Assembly (NCBI RefSeq): GCF_000702665.1
Contig: NZ_JNJA01000003.1
Span: 372,001-436,000 of the forward strand
Direction of reading: 5' to 3'
From: Solidesulfovibrio alcoholivorans DSM 5433
Lineage (GTDB): Bacteria; Desulfobacterota; Desulfovibrionia; Desulfovibrionales; Desulfovibrionaceae
DNA: 64,000 nt
The stretch's first letter is position 1; each line of letters opens with the position of its first letter. Position numbers and translations under genes: made by a program. Under the pieces are notes generated by a model. The model searched no databases. It saw nothing but the letters and a program-made list of their open reading frames with translations, and was not told the origin of the DNA. Of the stretch, positions 1 to 8,333 are shown piece by piece.

Positions 1-328
1 GGGGCACGCCCTGGCCGTAGTAGTAGAGCTTGCCCAGGCAGTACTGGCCGTCGGCGTTGCCGAGAGAAGCGGATTTCTTGAACCACTCCGCCGCCTTGGC
101 GAATTCCTGGGGCGTTCCCTGGCCGGTATAGTACATGGCGGCCACCTGGTTTTGCACGGTGGCGTCCCCGGCGGCGGCCACGGGCAGGAATTCCTCCAGG
201 GCCCTGGCGTAATCGCCTTCGCGGTAGGCTTTGACCCCTTCCTCCAGGCCGGCCTGCGCCGCGTGCGGCGCAACGAGAAGGCACGTGGCCGTCAGCACGG
301 CCGCGACAAGATGCACTGCGCGTCCCAA
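1..328 (-). CDS. Exported Sel1-like repeat protein (3' end outside window)
   Basis: The reading frame runs off the left edge, so only the N-terminal 109 residues are visible. A TTG start at 326-328 is chosen because AAAGG lies 8 bases upstream and it opens a typical signal peptide ending in PHAAQA. After a linker come two Sel1/TPR-like repeats recognisable by the AAMYYTGQGTP and LGKLYYYGQGVP signatures. Sel1 repeats form alpha-solenoids used for protein-protein contacts, so a periplasmic scaffold is likely; no specific partner can be named. It starts 4 bases after the stop of the AI-2E exporter gene, so the two are probably co-transcribed. Confidence 0.75.
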   Translation of the reverse strand, partial: MGRAVHLVAAVLTATCLLVAPHAAQAGLEEGVKAYREGDYARALEEFLPVAAAGDATVQNQVAAMYYTGQGTPQEFAKAAEWFKKSASLGNADGQYCLGKLYYYGQGVP

Positions 329-332
329 AACC

Positions 333-1451
333 TCATTCCTTTGTTGCGTCTGTGGGTTGCGGATCGCGCCGCAGGCAGTCCGTCATCGATTCGCCGGGTC
401 GGCACAGGTGGAAGTCGTTGCCGAGGATGACATGGCGGTAGAGGAACACGGAAACCGGCACGCCGAGGACCATGCCCCACAGGCCGAAGAGTTTGTGGCC
501 GACGTAGAGGATCATGAGGGTGACCAGGGGGCTGATCTTGAACATGGCGGCCACGATGCGGGGATTGAGCACGTAGGTTTCGATGGTGTGCACGATGATG
601 ATCATGACGATGGCCCACAACGCATGCCCGGGGCCGGTGGTGTTGACCGCGACGAGCACGATGGGCGCCGAGGAGATGAAGGTGCCGAGCACGGGGATGA
701 GCCCGCAGAAAAAGACCACCGTGGACAGCAGGATGACGGGTTCGATGCCGAGGAGGTACATGCCCACGGCCGTGAACACGGTATTGACGCCGGCGATCAT
801 CATCTGCGCCCGAAAGCCCATGCCCACGACCACGGCGAAGCGCACCACGCTGCGGGCGGTGACGTCGTAGATGTCGCGCAGGCGCGAGTCGCGAAGCGCG
901 ATGGTCTTGGCGCGCAGGTTGGGCAAGTCGAGCATGATGAGGAAGCTGAACAGCGTGCCCAGGAGAAACGTGGAGACGTAGATGGAGATCTGGTTGAGCG
1001 AGTTGACGGCCAGGGTGAAAAGCGTCTCGGTCTTGACGCCGACCAGGGCTTCCAGGGTGAGGTAATCCTTCACCTTGGAGATGGGCGCTGCCATGTCCGG
1101 CGCGAGCCAGGCCCATTGGTCGAGGTGCTTGCGCAGGGTTTCCAGGGTGTCGGGCAGTTTCTTGAGGAAGGAGGAGGATTCGGCCCCGAGCTTGGGCAAC
1201 ACCGAGGACACGAGCAGCAGCACCAGGGCCACGAAGACGAGGTAGATCACCACGGCCCACAGCGTGCGGGGGAGCTTCGTACGTCTCGCCAGGGCCTCGA
1301 TGGGGCCGCTGAAGAGAAAGCAGAGGATGTAGGTGATGAAAACCAGTCCGAACAGGCCGTAATAATTGATGAGCCAGACCAGGCCGAAAAAGGCGGCCCA
1401 GATGGCGAGGGTCTTGTTGGTGCGAAGCGCCTGGGAGATGTCGAATGGCAT
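333..1451 (-). CDS. AI-2E family transporter (PerM/YdiK-type membrane protein)
   Basis: A 372-residue polytopic inner-membrane protein with the layout of the AI-2E/UPF0118 family: two N-terminal helices (WAAFFGLVWLINYYGLFG and following), a charged soluble segment around residues 90-150 (KLPDTLETLRKHLDQWAW), then five or so C-terminal helices including FFCGLIPVLGTFISSAPI and ILYVGHKLFGLWGMVLGVP. Members export small molecules or ions (autoinducer-2 or sodium/proton antiport in studied cases); the substrate cannot be told from sequence. The ATG at 1449-1451 has no good Shine-Dalgarno. The gene lies 4 bases upstream of the Sel1-repeat gene. Confidence 0.85.
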   Translation of the reverse strand: MPFDISQALRTNKTLAIWAAFFGLVWLINYYGLFGLVFITYILCFLFSGPIEALARRTKLPRTLWAVVIYLVFVALVLLLVSSVLPKLGAESSSFLKKLPDTLETLRKHLDQWAWLAPDMAAPISKVKDYLTLEALVGVKTETLFTLAVNSLNQISIYVSTFLLGTLFSFLIMLDLPNLRAKTIALRDSRLRDIYDVTARSVVRFAVVVGMGFRAQMMIAGVNTVFTAVGMYLLGIEPVILLSTVVFFCGLIPVLGTFISSAPIVLVAVNTTGPGHALWAIVMIIIVHTIETYVLNPRIVAAMFKISPLVTLMILYVGHKLFGLWGMVLGVPVSVFLYRHVILGNDFHLCRPGESMTDCLRRDPQPTDATKE

Positions 1452-1516
1452 AGGAGGGCAGGGCTAGCACAATTCGCGCGGGGCGACAATGTCGGCGCGG
1501 TGACGGATACGGGGCG

Positions 1517-1759
1517 TCATTTCCGGAACCAGGAGGCCCGCAAGGACAGGACGATGCTGATGACGAGGCATGTGACCCAGGGAATGCAAACCGAAAATCC
1601 TTCGCGTTCGATGCGCACGTCGCTGGGAAGACGTCCCGGCGGCAGGCGTTGCCACAGGTCGCGCCAGAGCCCCGGGCGGTCCGCCAGGAGCATGAGCGCG
1701 CCCGCGCAGGCCAATACGAGCCCCCGGAACAAAAGCAGCTTGCCGGGAGAAAAATTCAT
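1517..1759 (-). CDS. DUF2905 small membrane protein
   Basis: An 80-residue protein with two predicted transmembrane helices (about 8-26 and 58-75) separated by the family signature GRLPSDVRIEREGFSVCIPW, which matches the conserved GRLPGDIRIER...FYFPL core of DUF2905. The family has no known function and is widespread in bacteria. Length is normal. It points the same way as the AI-2E exporter 65 bases further on and is divergent from the aminotransferase. Confidence 0.8.
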   Translation of the reverse strand: MNFSPGKLLLFRGLVLACAGALMLLADRPGLWRDLWQRLPPGRLPSDVRIEREGFSVCIPWVTCLVISIVLSLRASWFRK

Positions 1760-1820
1760 CGGTATGCCCGCTTTTTCCCGTGAGCAACACTATCCCCAAG
1801 GCACAAGGAAGGCAATCGCC

Positions 1821-2948
1821 GTGCAACTCCCCCCTTTTCGCCTGGAACGCTTTTTCGCCGAACATGAATTCACCGCGCCGCGGCTGCTTTGCGCCTCCGA
1901 CGGCGAGACCTTGTCCGTGGCCGACCTGTTCGCGCTCGTGCCCGGGGCCGAGGCCGGGCTTTCCCGTCTGCGCCTGGGCTACACCGATTCCCGGGGCGCT
2001 CCCGAGCTGCGCGAGGCCATCGCCGGGCTCTACGAAACCATTTCCCCGGACGACGTCCTGGTTCATGTCGGGGCCGAGGAAGCCATCTACACCTTCATGG
2101 CGGCCACGCTCGCCCCGGGTGACGCCGTCGTCGTGCCCACGCCCTGCTACCAGTCCCTGACCGACGTGGCCGTGGGCCTTGGCGCGCATGCGTCCGCCTG
2201 GCTGTGCGACCCGGCCTGGGGATTCGCCCCGGACATGGCCGAACTCGGGGCGCTGCTCGGGGGGCGAAGCAGGGCTCTGGTGCTCAATTTCCCGCACAAC
2301 CCCACGGGATACATGCCCGCGCCCGAGGTGTTCGCGTCCATGCTCGAAATGGCCCGGGAACACGGGGCCAGGGTGTTTTCCGACGAGGTTTACCGTTTTT
2401 CCGAGGCCGAAGGGGTCGCGCCGCTGCCTGCGGCCTGCGACCTGGACGAGCGCGCGGTCTCCCTTGGCGTCATGTCCAAATCCTTCGGCCTGCCCGGGCT
2501 CCGCGTCGGCTGGGTGGCCTGCCGCGACCGCGAGCAGCTCGCCCGTATGGCCGCGATCAAGGACTACCTCTCCATCTGCGGCTCGGCGGTCTCGGAGTAC
2601 CTGGCCGTATGCGCGCTTCGCGCGCGCGAGGCGATCCTTGGCCGCATGCGGGAGCTGCTCGGGCGCAACCGCGCGCTGCTTGCGGACTTTTTCCACGCCC
2701 GCGCGGGCATGTTCCATTTCGTGCCGCCGCGCGGCGGCCTGACCGCCTTTCCGGGCCTCGTCTCCGGCGACGCGGACGCGTTTTGCCGGGCCGCCCTTCA
2801 CGAGGCCGGGCTGCTGCTGTTGCCGGGCAGGCTCTACGGCGCGCAGTGGCCGGAGCGGTTCCGCATCGGTTTCGGACGGGCGGATTTTGCGGAAAACCTG
2901 AAAAAGCTTGGCGAATTTTGCCAATTTTGGGATGCCGCGCGGGCTTAG
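1821..2948 (+). CDS. PLP-dependent aminotransferase, class I/II fold
   Basis: A 375-residue fold-type I aminotransferase. The GTG at 1821 is chosen because AAGGAAGG lies about 8 bases upstream and the protein starts like its relatives; the open frame extends upstream but is antisense to other genes. Visible landmarks are GYTDSRGAPELREAI (about 53-67), NFPHNPTG (156-163), SDEVYR (187-192) and the Schiff-base lysine in SKSFGLPG (Lys220), followed by LRVGW. The substrate is not clear from motifs; the short N-terminus resembles unassigned small-subgroup members rather than AspC. It appears monocistronic, with the amino-acid ABC transporter downstream. Confidence 0.85.
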   Translation: MQLPPFRLERFFAEHEFTAPRLLCASDGETLSVADLFALVPGAEAGLSRLRLGYTDSRGAPELREAIAGLYETISPDDVLVHVGAEEAIYTFMAATLAPGDAVVVPTPCYQSLTDVAVGLGAHASAWLCDPAWGFAPDMAELGALLGGRSRALVLNFPHNPTGYMPAPEVFASMLEMAREHGARVFSDEVYRFSEAEGVAPLPAACDLDERAVSLGVMSKSFGLPGLRVGWVACRDREQLARMAAIKDYLSICGSAVSEYLAVCALRAREAILGRMRELLGRNRALLADFFHARAGMFHFVPPRGGLTAFPGLVSGDADAFCRAALHEAGLLLLPGRLYGAQWPERFRIGFGRADFAENLKKLGEFCQFWDAARA

Positions 2949-3087
2949 GAAATTCGCCGGAGCAAGCGCATTTGCGCCCCGATGCCCTTGAATTTTTGTG
3001 ACGTTTCAGCCACAAAAGTGCGAACGCTTCCCGGGCTCGAAGGGGGCTGTCCCCACACTTTTTTGCACACCCACAAAGGAGTCTTCC

Positions 3088-3828
3088 GTGGTCAAAAAAC
3101 TCGTCCTGTCCCTGGCCCTCGTCGCCTTGACGGCCTCCCCCACCCTGGCGAAAACCATCATCTTCGCCACGGACGCCACCTGGCCGCCCATGGAGTTCGT
3201 CAACGCCGACAAGCAGATCACCGGCTACGCCATCGACTACATGAAGGCCGCCGGCAAGGAAGCCGGCTTCACCCCCGAGTTCAAGGCCGTGGCCTGGGAC
3301 GGCATCTTCGCGGGCCTGGCCGCCGGCAAGTACAACGCCATCTGCTCCTCGGTGTCCATCACGGACGAACGCAAAAAGACCATGGAGTTCTCCACTCCCT
3401 ATTTCAAGGTGCGCCAGGCCCTGGTCATTCCGGTCAAGTCCGCGGCCAAGTGCATCGACGACATGAAGGGCAAGACCCTTGGCGCGCAGATCAGCACCAC
3501 CGGCCACTTCGCCATCAAGAAGGCCGAGGGCGTCAAGGACAAGTCGTATGACGAAGTCGGCCTGGCCTTTGAAGACCTCTACAACGGCCGCATCGACGGC
3601 GTGGTCTGCGACGACCCGGTCGCGGCGCAGTACGCCCTGCAAAACGATAAGTACAAGGGCGCGCTCAAGATCGCGTGCATCATCGAAGCCGGCGACGAGT
3701 ACTACGGCATCGCGCTGCAGAAGGGGAACAAGGAAGACCTGGAGCTCATCAACAAGGGCATCAAGGCCGTGCAGGAAAAGGGCATCGACAAGCAGTTGCT
3801 TGCCAAGTGGATCGGCGGCGGCAAATAG
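3088..3828 (+). CDS. Polar amino-acid ABC transporter, substrate-binding protein
   Basis: A 246-residue periplasmic binding protein of the SBP_bac_3 (HisJ/GlnH) family. The GTG at 3088 is preceded by AAAGGAG at 3075-3081 and opens a signal peptide cleaved after TASPTLA. Family landmarks follow: FATDATWPPMEF, GYAIDYMKA, AWDGIFAGLAAGKYNAICSS, TDERKKTMEFSTPYF and the C-terminal domain DPVAAQYAL. It delivers a polar amino acid to the permease and ATPase encoded next. A perfect palindrome lies between it and the permease gene and could keep the binding protein at higher level than the membrane parts. Confidence 0.92.
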   Translation: MVKKLVLSLALVALTASPTLAKTIIFATDATWPPMEFVNADKQITGYAIDYMKAAGKEAGFTPEFKAVAWDGIFAGLAAGKYNAICSSVSITDERKKTMEFSTPYFKVRQALVIPVKSAAKCIDDMKGKTLGAQISTTGHFAIKKAEGVKDKSYDEVGLAFEDLYNGRIDGVVCDDPVAAQYALQNDKYKGALKIACIIEAGDEYYGIALQKGNKEDLELINKGIKAVQEKGIDKQLLAKWIGGGK

Positions 3829-3849
3829 CGCCACTCCCTAAGACTTCAT

Positions 3850-3879
3850 GACGTCCGCCGGCCCGGGCCGGCGGACGTC
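3850..3879 (+). terminator. Perfect 30-bp palindrome between binding-protein and permease genes
   Basis: Positions 3850-3879 are exactly self-complementary (GACGTCCGCCGGCCC and its reverse complement), giving a 13-14 bp GC stem followed by GTTTCG rather than a strong T-run. It starts 21 bases after the binding-protein stop codon. In this operon type such a hairpin usually acts as a partial terminator or 3' RNA stabiliser; that role is inferred. Confidence 0.6.
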
Positions 3880-3897
3880 GTTTCGTGGAACAGGCTC

Positions 3898-4707
3898 ATG
3901 ACCAAGCAATGCAAGACTCCTGTCGATGACGGCAACATTGTCATAGACGTCGGCGACGGCGCGGCTATCCCCAAATCCTCCGACAAGGGCCTCGTTTCGG
4001 CTTGGCGCTTGTCATTCGCCGGGGCCGTGATCGTCCTGGCCTGCCTGCTGTATTTCAAGCCCGACCCCTACCTGCGTATTTTCAAGTTCGTGCCCGACGG
4101 CATCCTGGTCACCTTCCAGGTCACCGTCTGCTCCATCGCCCTGGCCCTGCTGTTCGGCCTCATCACCGGACTCGGCCGCATTTCCCGCAACAAGTACATC
4201 AACCTCGTCGCCTCCACCTACGTGGAGATCGTGCGCGGCGTGCCCCTGCTCGTCCAGCTCTTCTACATCTACTACGCCCTGGGCCGCGTCGTGCACGTGC
4301 CGGACCTGCTCGCCGCGGTCATCTCCATGAGCGTGTGCTACGGCGCGTACATGGGCGAGGTCTTCCGGGCCGGCATCACCGCCATCCCCGTGGGCCAGAC
4401 CGAGGCGGCGCGCTCGCTCGGGTTCAACCGCGCCCAGACCATGTATTACGTCATCCTGCCGCAGGCTTGGCGCACCATCCTGCCTCCCGTGGGCAACGAA
4501 TTCATCGCCCTGCTCAAGGACACCTCGCTGGTGTCCATCCTGGGCGTGGCCGACCTGCTGCGCCGCGGCCGGGAATACGCCTCGGAATCCTTCGAGTACT
4601 TCGAGACGTTCACCATGGTCGCCGTGATCTACCTCATCATTACCCTGATCCTGTCCAAACTCGTCAGCATCATGGAGGAGCGTCTGTCCCACCATGTCAA
4701 ACGATAA
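3898..4707 (+). CDS. Polar amino-acid ABC transporter, permease
   Basis: A 269-residue HisM/GlnP-type permease. After a roughly 40-residue cytoplasmic N-terminal extension there are five to six membrane helices, the [21 protein letters not shown] segment typical of the family, and the EAA loop [21 protein letters not shown] (about 163-183) that contacts the ATPase. It ends with the usual [19 protein letters not shown] region. It overlaps the ATPase gene by 14 bases, so the two are translationally coupled. Confidence 0.92.
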   Translation: MTKQCKTPVDDGNIVIDVGDGAAIPKSSDKGLVSAWRLSFAGAVIVLACLLYFKPDPYLRIFKFVPDGILVTFQVTVCSIALALLFGLITGLGRISRNKYINLVASTYVEIVRGVPLLVQLFYIYYALGRVVHVPDLLAAVISMSVCYGAYMGEVFRAGITAIPVGQTEAARSLGFNRAQTMYYVILPQAWRTILPPVGNEFIALLKDTSLVSILGVADLLRRGREYASESFEYFETFTMVAVIYLIITLILSKLVSIMEERLSHHVKR

Positions 4708-5434
4708 TCCCATCATCCGCATCACGGACGTCAGCAAGTTCTTCGACGAGGTGGCTGCGCTGACCAATGTCAGCCTCGACGTGGCCACCGGCGAAAAGGT
4801 CGTCATCATCGGGCCGAGCGGCTCGGGCAAATCCACGCTGCTGCGCACGATCAACCGGCTCGAGGACATCAGCCGGGGCAAGATCGTGGTGGACGGCTTC
4901 GATCTCGACGACCGCTCCATCGACATCAACAAAGTGCGCATGGAAGTGGGCATGGTCTTCCAGAGCTTCAACCTCTTCCCGCACAAGACCGTGCTGCAAA
5001 ACGTGACCCTCGCGCCGATCAAGCTCAAGGGCATGTCCAAGGACGAGGCCGACGCCCTGGCCCGCAAGCTCCTGGACAAGGTCGGCATCCTGGAAAAGGC
5101 CGACGTCTTTCCTGCCAAGCTCTCGGGCGGCCAGCAGCAACGCGTGGCCATCGCCCGGGCCCTGGCCATGAACCCCAAAATCATGCTCTTCGACGAGCCG
5201 ACCTCAGCGCTGGACCCGGAGATGATCGGCGAGGTCCTCGACGTCATGGTGCGCCTGGCGCGCGAGGGCATGACCATGGTCTGCGTCACCCACGAAATGG
5301 GCTTCGCCCGGGAAGTGGCGGACCGCATCGTGTTCATGGACGAAGGGCAGATTCTCGAGGTGGCCACGCCCGCGGAGTTTTTCACCAGCCCCAAGCACCC
5401 GCGCACGCAGAAGTTCCTGGAGCAGATTCTGTAA
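4694..5434 (+). CDS. Polar amino-acid ABC transporter, ATPase
   Basis: A 246-residue GlnQ/HisP-type ATPase. Walker [10 protein letters not shown] lies near residue 38, the Q-loop is [12 protein letters not shown], the signature is [16 protein letters not shown], Walker B is [13 protein letters not shown] and the switch histidine is in VTHEMGFA. It powers the permease encoded just upstream. This closes the three-gene operon; a stem-loop with a T-rich tail at 5651-5679 is the first convincing terminator. Confidence 0.94.
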   Translation: MSNDNPIIRITDVSKFFDEVAALTNVSLDVATGEKVVIIGPSGSGKSTLLRTINRLEDISRGKIVVDGFDLDDRSIDINKVRMEVGMVFQSFNLFPHKTVLQNVTLAPIKLKGMSKDEADALARKLLDKVGILEKADVFPAKLSGGQQQRVAIARALAMNPKIMLFDEPTSALDPEMIGEVLDVMVRLAREGMTMVCVTHEMGFAREVADRIVFMDEGQILEVATPAEFFTSPKHPRTQKFLEQIL

Positions 5435-5468
5435 CGGGTGCCGGTGCGGGAGGACTGTCGGATCGGAG

Positions 5469-5519
5469 GAAGATGCCTCCGGGCCTGGGGGGATCATCCC
5501 CCCAGGACCCCCTGGGCGG
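5469..5519 (+). repeat. Dispersed palindromic element, copy A
   Basis: Starts with the family arm GAAGATGCCTCCGG (5469-5482), followed by a perfect 10-bp stem (5484-5493 with 5497-5506, loop TCA) and then ACCCCC. It lies 34 bases after the ABC ATPase stop and is in inverted orientation to copy B, with the pair bracketing 5483-5796. The stretch 5435-5808 has no gene: it holds copies A and B, a long inverted repeat and a terminator. Related copies are at 5761, 7641, 49482, 51605, 51722 and 60322. Confidence 0.75.
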
Positions 5520-5570
5520 GGAGACGGTAAGCGGGTGGGAGGACGGCCGGTGGGCGGTGCGTCGGGGGCT

Positions 5571-5642
5571 GTGGTCGCGGAAAGAGGGGCAACCCGAAGG
5601 CCGCAACGCCGGTCAGCACGTTGCCCCTCTTTCCGCGACCAC
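5571..5642. repeat. 23-bp perfect inverted repeat with 26-base spacer
   Basis: The left arm 5571-5593 (GTGGTCGCGG followed by AAAGAGGGGCAAC) is the exact reverse complement of the right arm 5620-5642. The spacer contains CCGCAACGCCGG. It lies between repeat copies A and B. The arms are too long and perfect for a typical terminator and no T-run follows directly; it could be a stable RNA hairpin or the remains of a small mobile element. Confidence 0.75.
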
Positions 5643-5650
5643 GGGCGCCA

Positions 5651-5679
5651 GCGGCGAAGCGCCGCATTTTAAAATTTTT
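5651..5679 (+). terminator. Rho-independent terminator of the amino-acid ABC operon
   Basis: GCGGCG (5651-5656), loop AAG, CGCCGC (5660-5665), then ATTTTAAAATTTTT. The short GC stem followed by a T-rich tail on the plus strand fits an intrinsic terminator for the ABC transporter operon. Confidence 0.65.
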
Positions 5680-5760
5680 CCTTAAGTTTTTTTCTAGGGC
5701 GTTCAGCCGACGCACTCCCGCCCACGACCGCGCTTCCACCCGCTTCCCCAATCCCCTATC

Positions 5761-5810
5761 GAGGAGGTCCAGGAGGGGGTCACCCCCTCCTGGCTGCCGG
5801 AGGCATCTTC
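5761..5810 (-). repeat. Dispersed palindromic element, copy B
   Basis: An 11-bp perfect stem (CCAGGAGGGGG at 5769-5779 with 5783-5793, loop TCA) followed by the family arm CCGGAGGCATCTTC (5797-5810). Read on the minus strand the arm begins inside the stop codon of the glycosyltransferase gene (TGA at 5811-5809), so the element abuts the gene end exactly. Confidence 0.75.
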
Positions 5811-7533
5811 ATCCCTTCATCCCTCCATTCCTTCTCGCACTCTCTCCCTGCTCCATCCCCTCATTGATTCGCCGCACTTCCGAGTACTTCCCCCTCAAAT
5901 CCTCCCGTAGCGACTCCAAATTGCCGCGCCAGAGGCGCTCGGCGTCGGCGTCGGAAACCTTGTGTTCGAGTTTGATCTTGTTGCCCATGATGTGGGCGAC
6001 TTGCGCCATGTTCTGCGCCATGGCGAGGCTCGAGCCCTGTTTGTGGGCGACGCGGACGGTGCCGTCATAGACGGCGGGGCGGTCGGCGAGGAAGGCGCGG
6101 ATGTCGCGGTCGAGGTCGTCGAACTGGGTGGGGTTGAAGCGGATGTCGAAGCCGCCGACGGCGTCGAGGGAGGCGCGCGGCAGCAGGTGGCAGCAGCCGG
6201 AAACGGACAGACAGGGGCGGGAGTAGGCGTAGAGGCCGAGGTCCGGCGCGCCCCGGCAGGGTTCGCAGACGAAGAGGCGTTCGTTGGTTTCGGGCAGGCT
6301 TTGTTCGCCTGTCCGCGGCGGGAAGAGGTTGAAGTCGGCGGACTGGTGGTCGTTTGGCGCGTCCTTGTCCACAATGGCGCAGCCGATGGCTCCGGCGTCG
6401 GGGTGGTCGCGGCCGGTTTGCAGGAGCCGGGCGAGCCAGTCGGGTTCGGGGAAGGCGTCGTCGTCGAGGAAGGCGACGTTGCGGCAAGCGGCGACTTCGG
6501 GCAGGGCGAGCAGCCAGTTGCGCGCGCCGGGCGCGCCGATGTTGACGGGAAGGGCGACGTGCAGGAAGCGGCCTGCGGGGAAAAGCGGGGCCACGTCGCG
6601 CAGGACGTCGGCCGTATGGTCGCTGGAGCCGTTGTCGAGCGCCGCGACGAGCGCGCCGCCGAGGTCGGTTGCGGCCAGGTGGGTGAGGCATTCCCGGAAC
6701 AGCTCAGCCTTGTTCATGGAGTAGAGGCACACGGCCGCTTCGCCGGGATGCGGGACGGGCGGCGCGGTCCGGGGGCGCGACAGCGCGAAGGCGCGAAGCG
6801 TCAGGTTGCCGTGCTGGGGCAGGGCGCGCCACGCGCCGAGGCAGGCGGCGAGCGCTTCGCCCCTGCGCCCCAGGCGTTCCAGGCAGTGCGATGCGGCGAT
6901 GGCGGCGTAAAGGCCCCAGGCATCCGGGTCGAGGGCGGCGAGTTTTTCGAGGGCGGTTTCCGGGGGCAGGCGCAGCACGGCCAGTTCGGCGGCGAGGCGG
7001 GCGAAAAGGGGGGGCGGGATGCTCCCGGCGAAGCCGTCGAGAAGGGCCGCGGCGAGGCCTGCGTCCGGCAGGCGGCACAGGCTGCCGAAAGCCGGGGCGA
7101 GCCGGCCCAGGGCGTGGCTTTTGTCCTTGGCGGCCACTTCCAGGTAGCGCGCGACGAGGTCGGCGTCGCCGCTGGCCCTGATCTGTTCGAAGGGGATGTC
7201 CGTCGGCGCGTGGTGCATGGCCGCCCGGACCAGACGTGTCGTGGCCGCGGCCCGGGACGGCAGGAAGGGGTGGTTGCGCTGTGTCTCCTCGAGCAGGGCG
7301 AGGTTTGCCGCGTCGAAGGGGGTTTCCGCAAACGCCAGGGCAAGCAGTCCCTGTGCGGCGGCCAGGCAGTCGGCGTTGCCCTGGCCGAGGAGGATGCGGC
7401 ACAGGGACAGGCGCAGTTCCTTTTGCTCGCTCGTCAGGGCCCAGAGGGGCAGGGCGTCCAGGATGGCGGGCAAGAATTCCGGGGAGGGAACGGGCAGGGC
7501 GGGCAGGGGCATGAAACCGGTCGCGGACGGCAT
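5809..7533 (-). CDS. Family 2 glycosyltransferase with long N-terminal domain
   Basis: A 574-residue protein. The ATG at 7531-7533 follows AAAAGGACC. Residues 1 to about 290 form a helical, alanine/leucine-rich region with TPR-like character. From about 300 a GT-A domain begins (VCLYSMNKAELFRECLTHL), with DNGSSDHTADVL, the metal-binding FLDDDAFPEPDWL (the DxD-type motif) and SVSGCCHLLPRASLDAVGGFD. This fits a sugar transferase acting on surface glycans or glycoproteins; donor and acceptor are unknown. The coding end runs into repeat copy B. Confidence 0.8.
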   Translation of the reverse strand: MPSATGFMPLPALPVPSPEFLPAILDALPLWALTSEQKELRLSLCRILLGQGNADCLAAAQGLLALAFAETPFDAANLALLEETQRNHPFLPSRAAATTRLVRAAMHHAPTDIPFEQIRASGDADLVARYLEVAAKDKSHALGRLAPAFGSLCRLPDAGLAAALLDGFAGSIPPPLFARLAAELAVLRLPPETALEKLAALDPDAWGLYAAIAASHCLERLGRRGEALAACLGAWRALPQHGNLTLRAFALSRPRTAPPVPHPGEAAVCLYSMNKAELFRECLTHLAATDLGGALVAALDNGSSDHTADVLRDVAPLFPAGRFLHVALPVNIGAPGARNWLLALPEVAACRNVAFLDDDAFPEPDWLARLLQTGRDHPDAGAIGCAIVDKDAPNDHQSADFNLFPPRTGEQSLPETNERLFVCEPCRGAPDLGLYAYSRPCLSVSGCCHLLPRASLDAVGGFDIRFNPTQFDDLDRDIRAFLADRPAVYDGTVRVAHKQGSSLAMAQNMAQVAHIMGNKIKLEHKVSDADAERLWRGNLESLREDLRGKYSEVRRINEGMEQGESARRNGGMKG

Positions 7534-7640
7534 GGCGGTCCTTTTCCCTTGGTTGCGATGGTGGTAGGCTGCCTTCCGCACTACGGAAACACCGGCCAAA
7601 AGTCCATCGGCCGCTCTTTGTGGTTGAATTTCCCCCATGC

Positions 7641-7690
7641 GGGAGGTCCAGGAGGGACAGCGTCCCTCCTGGCCACCGGAGGCATTTTTC
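7641..7690 (-). repeat. Dispersed palindromic element, copy C (supplies an SD)
   Basis: An 11-bp perfect stem (CCAGGAGGGAC at 7648-7658 with 7662-7672, loop AGC) followed by CCACCGGAGGCATTTTTC. Unlike the other copies it lies just upstream of a start codon: its CGGAGG (7677-7682) is the only Shine-Dalgarno-like sequence before the ATG at 7695. Confidence 0.7.
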
Positions 7691-7694
7691 ACCC

Positions 7695-8333
7695 ATGCTC
7701 CACATCGACCTCTCCACGGCGGCCCGGGCACTTCGCGCCGGGGGCTGCGTGGTCTACCCGACCGAGACGTTTTTCGCCCTGGGCGCGCTGGCGACCGAGG
7801 CGGCGGCGCTTGCGCGCGTCGTGGCGATCAAGGCCCGGCCGGCGACCAAGCCCTTGCCGCTGCTCGTGGGGGAGATGGGGCAGCTTGCGGGCGTGTTGCG
7901 CGAAGGGTTCCTGGACGGCCCGCTGGGCGCGGATTTCGAGGCGCTGGCCGCGCGCTTCTGGCCCGGACCGCTTTCGCTCGTCGTGCCGTGCCGGGAGGAT
8001 TTGCCCGTTCTGGTCAAGGACGCGCGGGGCTATGTTTCGCTGCGTTTTACGCCGCATCCGGCGGCGGCGGCCTTGTGCCGTCTGGCGGGCGGAGCGGTGG
8101 TCGCCACGAGCGCCAATGTGAGCGGGTTCCCGCCGGCGGCGACGCTGGAAACGCTCGACCCCGCGGTGGTTGCGGCGGCGGACGGCGTGGTCGCCGCGGG
8201 GCCGGCGCCCGGCGGCGGCCAGGCGTCCACCGTGGCGGGGCTTGCCGGCGGGCGGCGGCTTGCGATTTTTCGCGAGGGCGCAACGCCCCTTGCGGCGTTA
8301 CGGGCGGCCGGGTACGAGCCCTGCGCGCCGTAG
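7695..8333 (+). CDS. L-threonylcarbamoyladenylate synthase (Sua5/YrdC family)
   Basis: A 212-residue YrdC-domain enzyme that makes threonylcarbamoyl-AMP for t6A37 of ANN-decoding tRNAs. The domain spans nearly the whole protein: GGCVVYPTETFFALG at 17-31, the KARPATKPLPLLV nucleotide-binding strand, FWPGPLSLVV, and the SANVSGFP motif near residue 139. Length is that of the YrdC core without the Sua5 C-terminal domain. The start at 7695 is set by the N-terminal fit; its SD is GGAGG from repeat copy C, 12-13 bases upstream, a rather long spacing. Its end overlaps the convergent heptosyltransferase-like gene by 36 bases. Confidence 0.88.
   Translation: MLHIDLSTAARALRAGGCVVYPTETFFALGALATEAAALARVVAIKARPATKPLPLLVGEMGQLAGVLREGFLDGPLGADFEALAARFWPGPLSLVVPCREDLPVLVKDARGYVSLRFTPHPAAAALCRLAGGAVVATSANVSGFPPAATLETLDPAVVAAADGVVAAGPAPGGGQASTVAGLAGGRRLAIFREGATPLAALRAAGYEPCAP

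Noticed and set aside
231..2948. A 905-codon open frame extending far upstream of the aminotransferase
   Set aside because: Its first 530 codons are antisense to the AI-2E exporter and DUF2905 genes and have the Gly/Asp/His/Glu-rich look of reverse-strand reading of GC-rich genes; only the part from 1821 is a real protein.
5962..8121. A 719-codon plus-strand frame opposite the family 2 glycosyltransferase
   Set aside because: The composition is that of antisense translation (Gly/Arg/Glu-rich, no domain), while the minus strand carries a clear glycosyltransferase.
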